Below are positions 63,299-64,000 of a stretch of 64,000 nucleotides of DNA, one piece after another (positions within the stretch are counted from its first letter, which is position 1; every line of letters starts with the position of its first letter). The position numbers and the translations under genes were made by a program. The DNA comes from Streptomyces sp. BHT-5-2 (lineage in GTDB: Bacteria; Actinomycetota; Actinomycetes; Streptomycetales; Streptomycetaceae), in NCBI RefSeq assembly GCF_019774615.1, contig NZ_CP081496.1, forward strand, positions 5,084,001-5,148,000. Direction: 5' to 3'. The notes beneath the pieces are model-generated. The model ran no database searches, was not told the origin of the DNA, and saw only the letters and a list, made by a program, of their open reading frames with translations.

Positions 63299-63325
63299 TT
63301 GACAACGTTGTCCAGGGACTATGCT
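63299..63325. promoter_or_regulatory. LacI-family operator and promoter in the kinase/regulator divergent region
   Basis: GACAACGTTGTC (63301-63312) is a perfect 12-bp palindrome of LacI-family type. It overlaps a TTGACA -35 (63299-63304), and TATGCT (63320-63325) is a possible -10 with a short 15-bp spacer. Binding here would block both divergent genes. Confidence 0.65.
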
Positions 63326-63409
63326 CGTCGCCACACGACGGTCCGGCCGCGCGCCCCGTCCACCCGCGCCCCGGCACCGCATCCGCCCCCTCCAGACAGG
63401 ACCGCACTC

Positions 63410-64000
63410 GTGACCGAGACCGCCCGCGGCACCTCCCATCGCTACGGCACCCGCCCCACGATGAAGGACGTCGCGGCGCGGGCCGGCGTCGGTCTGAAGA
63501 CCGTCTCCCGGGTGGTCAACGGCGAACCGGGCGTCACCCCGGACACCGAACGCCGGGTCCAGGAGGCCATCACCGCGCTCGGCTTCCGTCGCAACGACTC
63601 CGCCCGGGTCCTGCGCAAGGGCCGGACGGCCAGCATCGGCCTGGTCCTCGAAGACCTCGCCGACCCCTTCTACGGCCCGCTCAGCCGCGCCGTGGAGGAG
63701 GTCGCGCGCAGCCACGGCGCCCTGCTGATCAACGGCTCCAGCGCCGAGGACCCGGCCCGCGAACAGGAGTTGGCGCTGGCGCTGTGCGCCCGCCGGGTGG
63801 ACGGGCTGGTCGTCATCCCGGCCGGCGACGACCACCGCTATCTGGAGCCCGAGATAGCCGCCGGTGTCGCGACCGTCTTCGTCGACCGCCCGGCCGGCCG
63901 GATCGACGCCGACGTGGTCCTCTCCGACAACTTCGGCGGCGCCCGGGCCGCGGTCGCCCACCTCATCGCACACGGCCACCGCCGGATCGGCTTCATCGGC
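63410..64000 (+). CDS. LacI-family transcriptional regulator (truncated by window end)
   Basis: The first 197 residues are visible. The HTH reads MKDVAARAGVGLKTVSRVVN, followed by the hinge helix (SARVLRKGRTASIG) and the start of the sugar-binding domain LVLEDLADPFYGPLSRAVEE, LLINGSSAEDPARE and DGLVVIPAGDD. The start is GTG 63410, with ACAGGA upstream. It is divergent from the ROK kinase and probably binds the GACAACGTTGTC palindrome between them. The effector is unknown. Confidence 0.93.
   Translation, partial: MTETARGTSHRYGTRPTMKDVAARAGVGLKTVSRVVNGEPGVTPDTERRVQEAITALGFRRNDSARVLRKGRTASIGLVLEDLADPFYGPLSRAVEEVARSHGALLINGSSAEDPAREQELALALCARRVDGLVVIPAGDDHRYLEPEIAAGVATVFVDRPAGRIDADVVLSDNFGGARAAVAHLIAHGHRRIGFIG

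Overview
The window is very GC-rich actinobacterial DNA. Codon third positions are almost all G or C, GTG starts are frequent, and the gene content (ECF-type sigma factor, STAS and anti-sigma ATPases, DUF574 methyltransferase, PASTA-less Ser/Thr kinase, mycothiol-dependent enzyme, many small regulators) is that of a Streptomyces chromosome. No rRNA, tRNA, CRISPR array or transposase gene was seen.

Layout. (1) 1-6.6 kb, leftward: the edge of a peptide antibiotic cluster. It encodes a polyprenyl-phosphate-mannose synthase/GtrA fusion, two tandem GT39-type membrane mannosyltransferases, an MppJ-like phenylpyruvate C-methyltransferase with both iron-binding histidines, and the start of an NRPS adenylation domain. 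Together these resemble the mannopeptimycin pathway. A LysR gene and a DHA2-type drug exporter follow (6.7-9.2 kb). (2) 9.4-11.6 kb: PTS-dependent dihydroxyacetone kinase dhaKLM. (3) 11.6-14.2 kb: DUF574 methyltransferase and a sigma-like gene with an unknown partner. (4) 14.2-20 kb: a LysR gene diverging from an oxidase / 2-oxoadipate dioxygenase (HglS) / antiquitin-type aldehyde dehydrogenase operon, which reads as lysine/pipecolate/aminoadipate catabolism. (5) 20-29 kb: STAS protein, Nudix, ATP-dependent DNA ligase, YGSN-motif protein, then a small set resembling mycobacterial dormancy genes (phosphoribosyltransferase-hydrolase fusion, baeRF protein, Hrp1-like CBS protein), and PobA. (6) 29-48.8 kb: mixed housekeeping and signalling genes, including an HpnB-like glycosyltransferase, a beta-helix/AAA+ fusion, a membrane alpha/beta hydrolase, a DeoR regulator, a Cds1-like PLP enzyme, and a TetR/DUF4865/phosphotriesterase-like operon. 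A decayed SDR gene and a TerD fragment also lie here. (7) 48.8-58.7 kb: a nine-kilobase block (ROK regulator, MFS, mycothiol enzyme, two-component pair, geranylgeranyl-reductase-like flavoprotein, M20 peptidase) bracketed by two inverted copies of an unusual palindromic intergenic element. (8) 58.7-64 kb: P-loop kinase/Nudix fusion, membrane Ser/Thr kinase, ROK sugar kinase, and a truncated LacI regulator.

The most unusual feature is the element at 48769-49312 and, inverted, at 58090-58741. Each copy fills the space between two convergent stop codons, is itself nearly palindromic, and carries two long perfect hairpins. All four hairpins share the same 13-nt loop (in one orientation or its complement), while their stems fall into two sequence types that stay perfectly paired. 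No reading frame in it looks coding, so it behaves like a structured non-coding repeat whose function is unknown.

All functions are inferred from sequence patterns and remembered family features; no database search was run.
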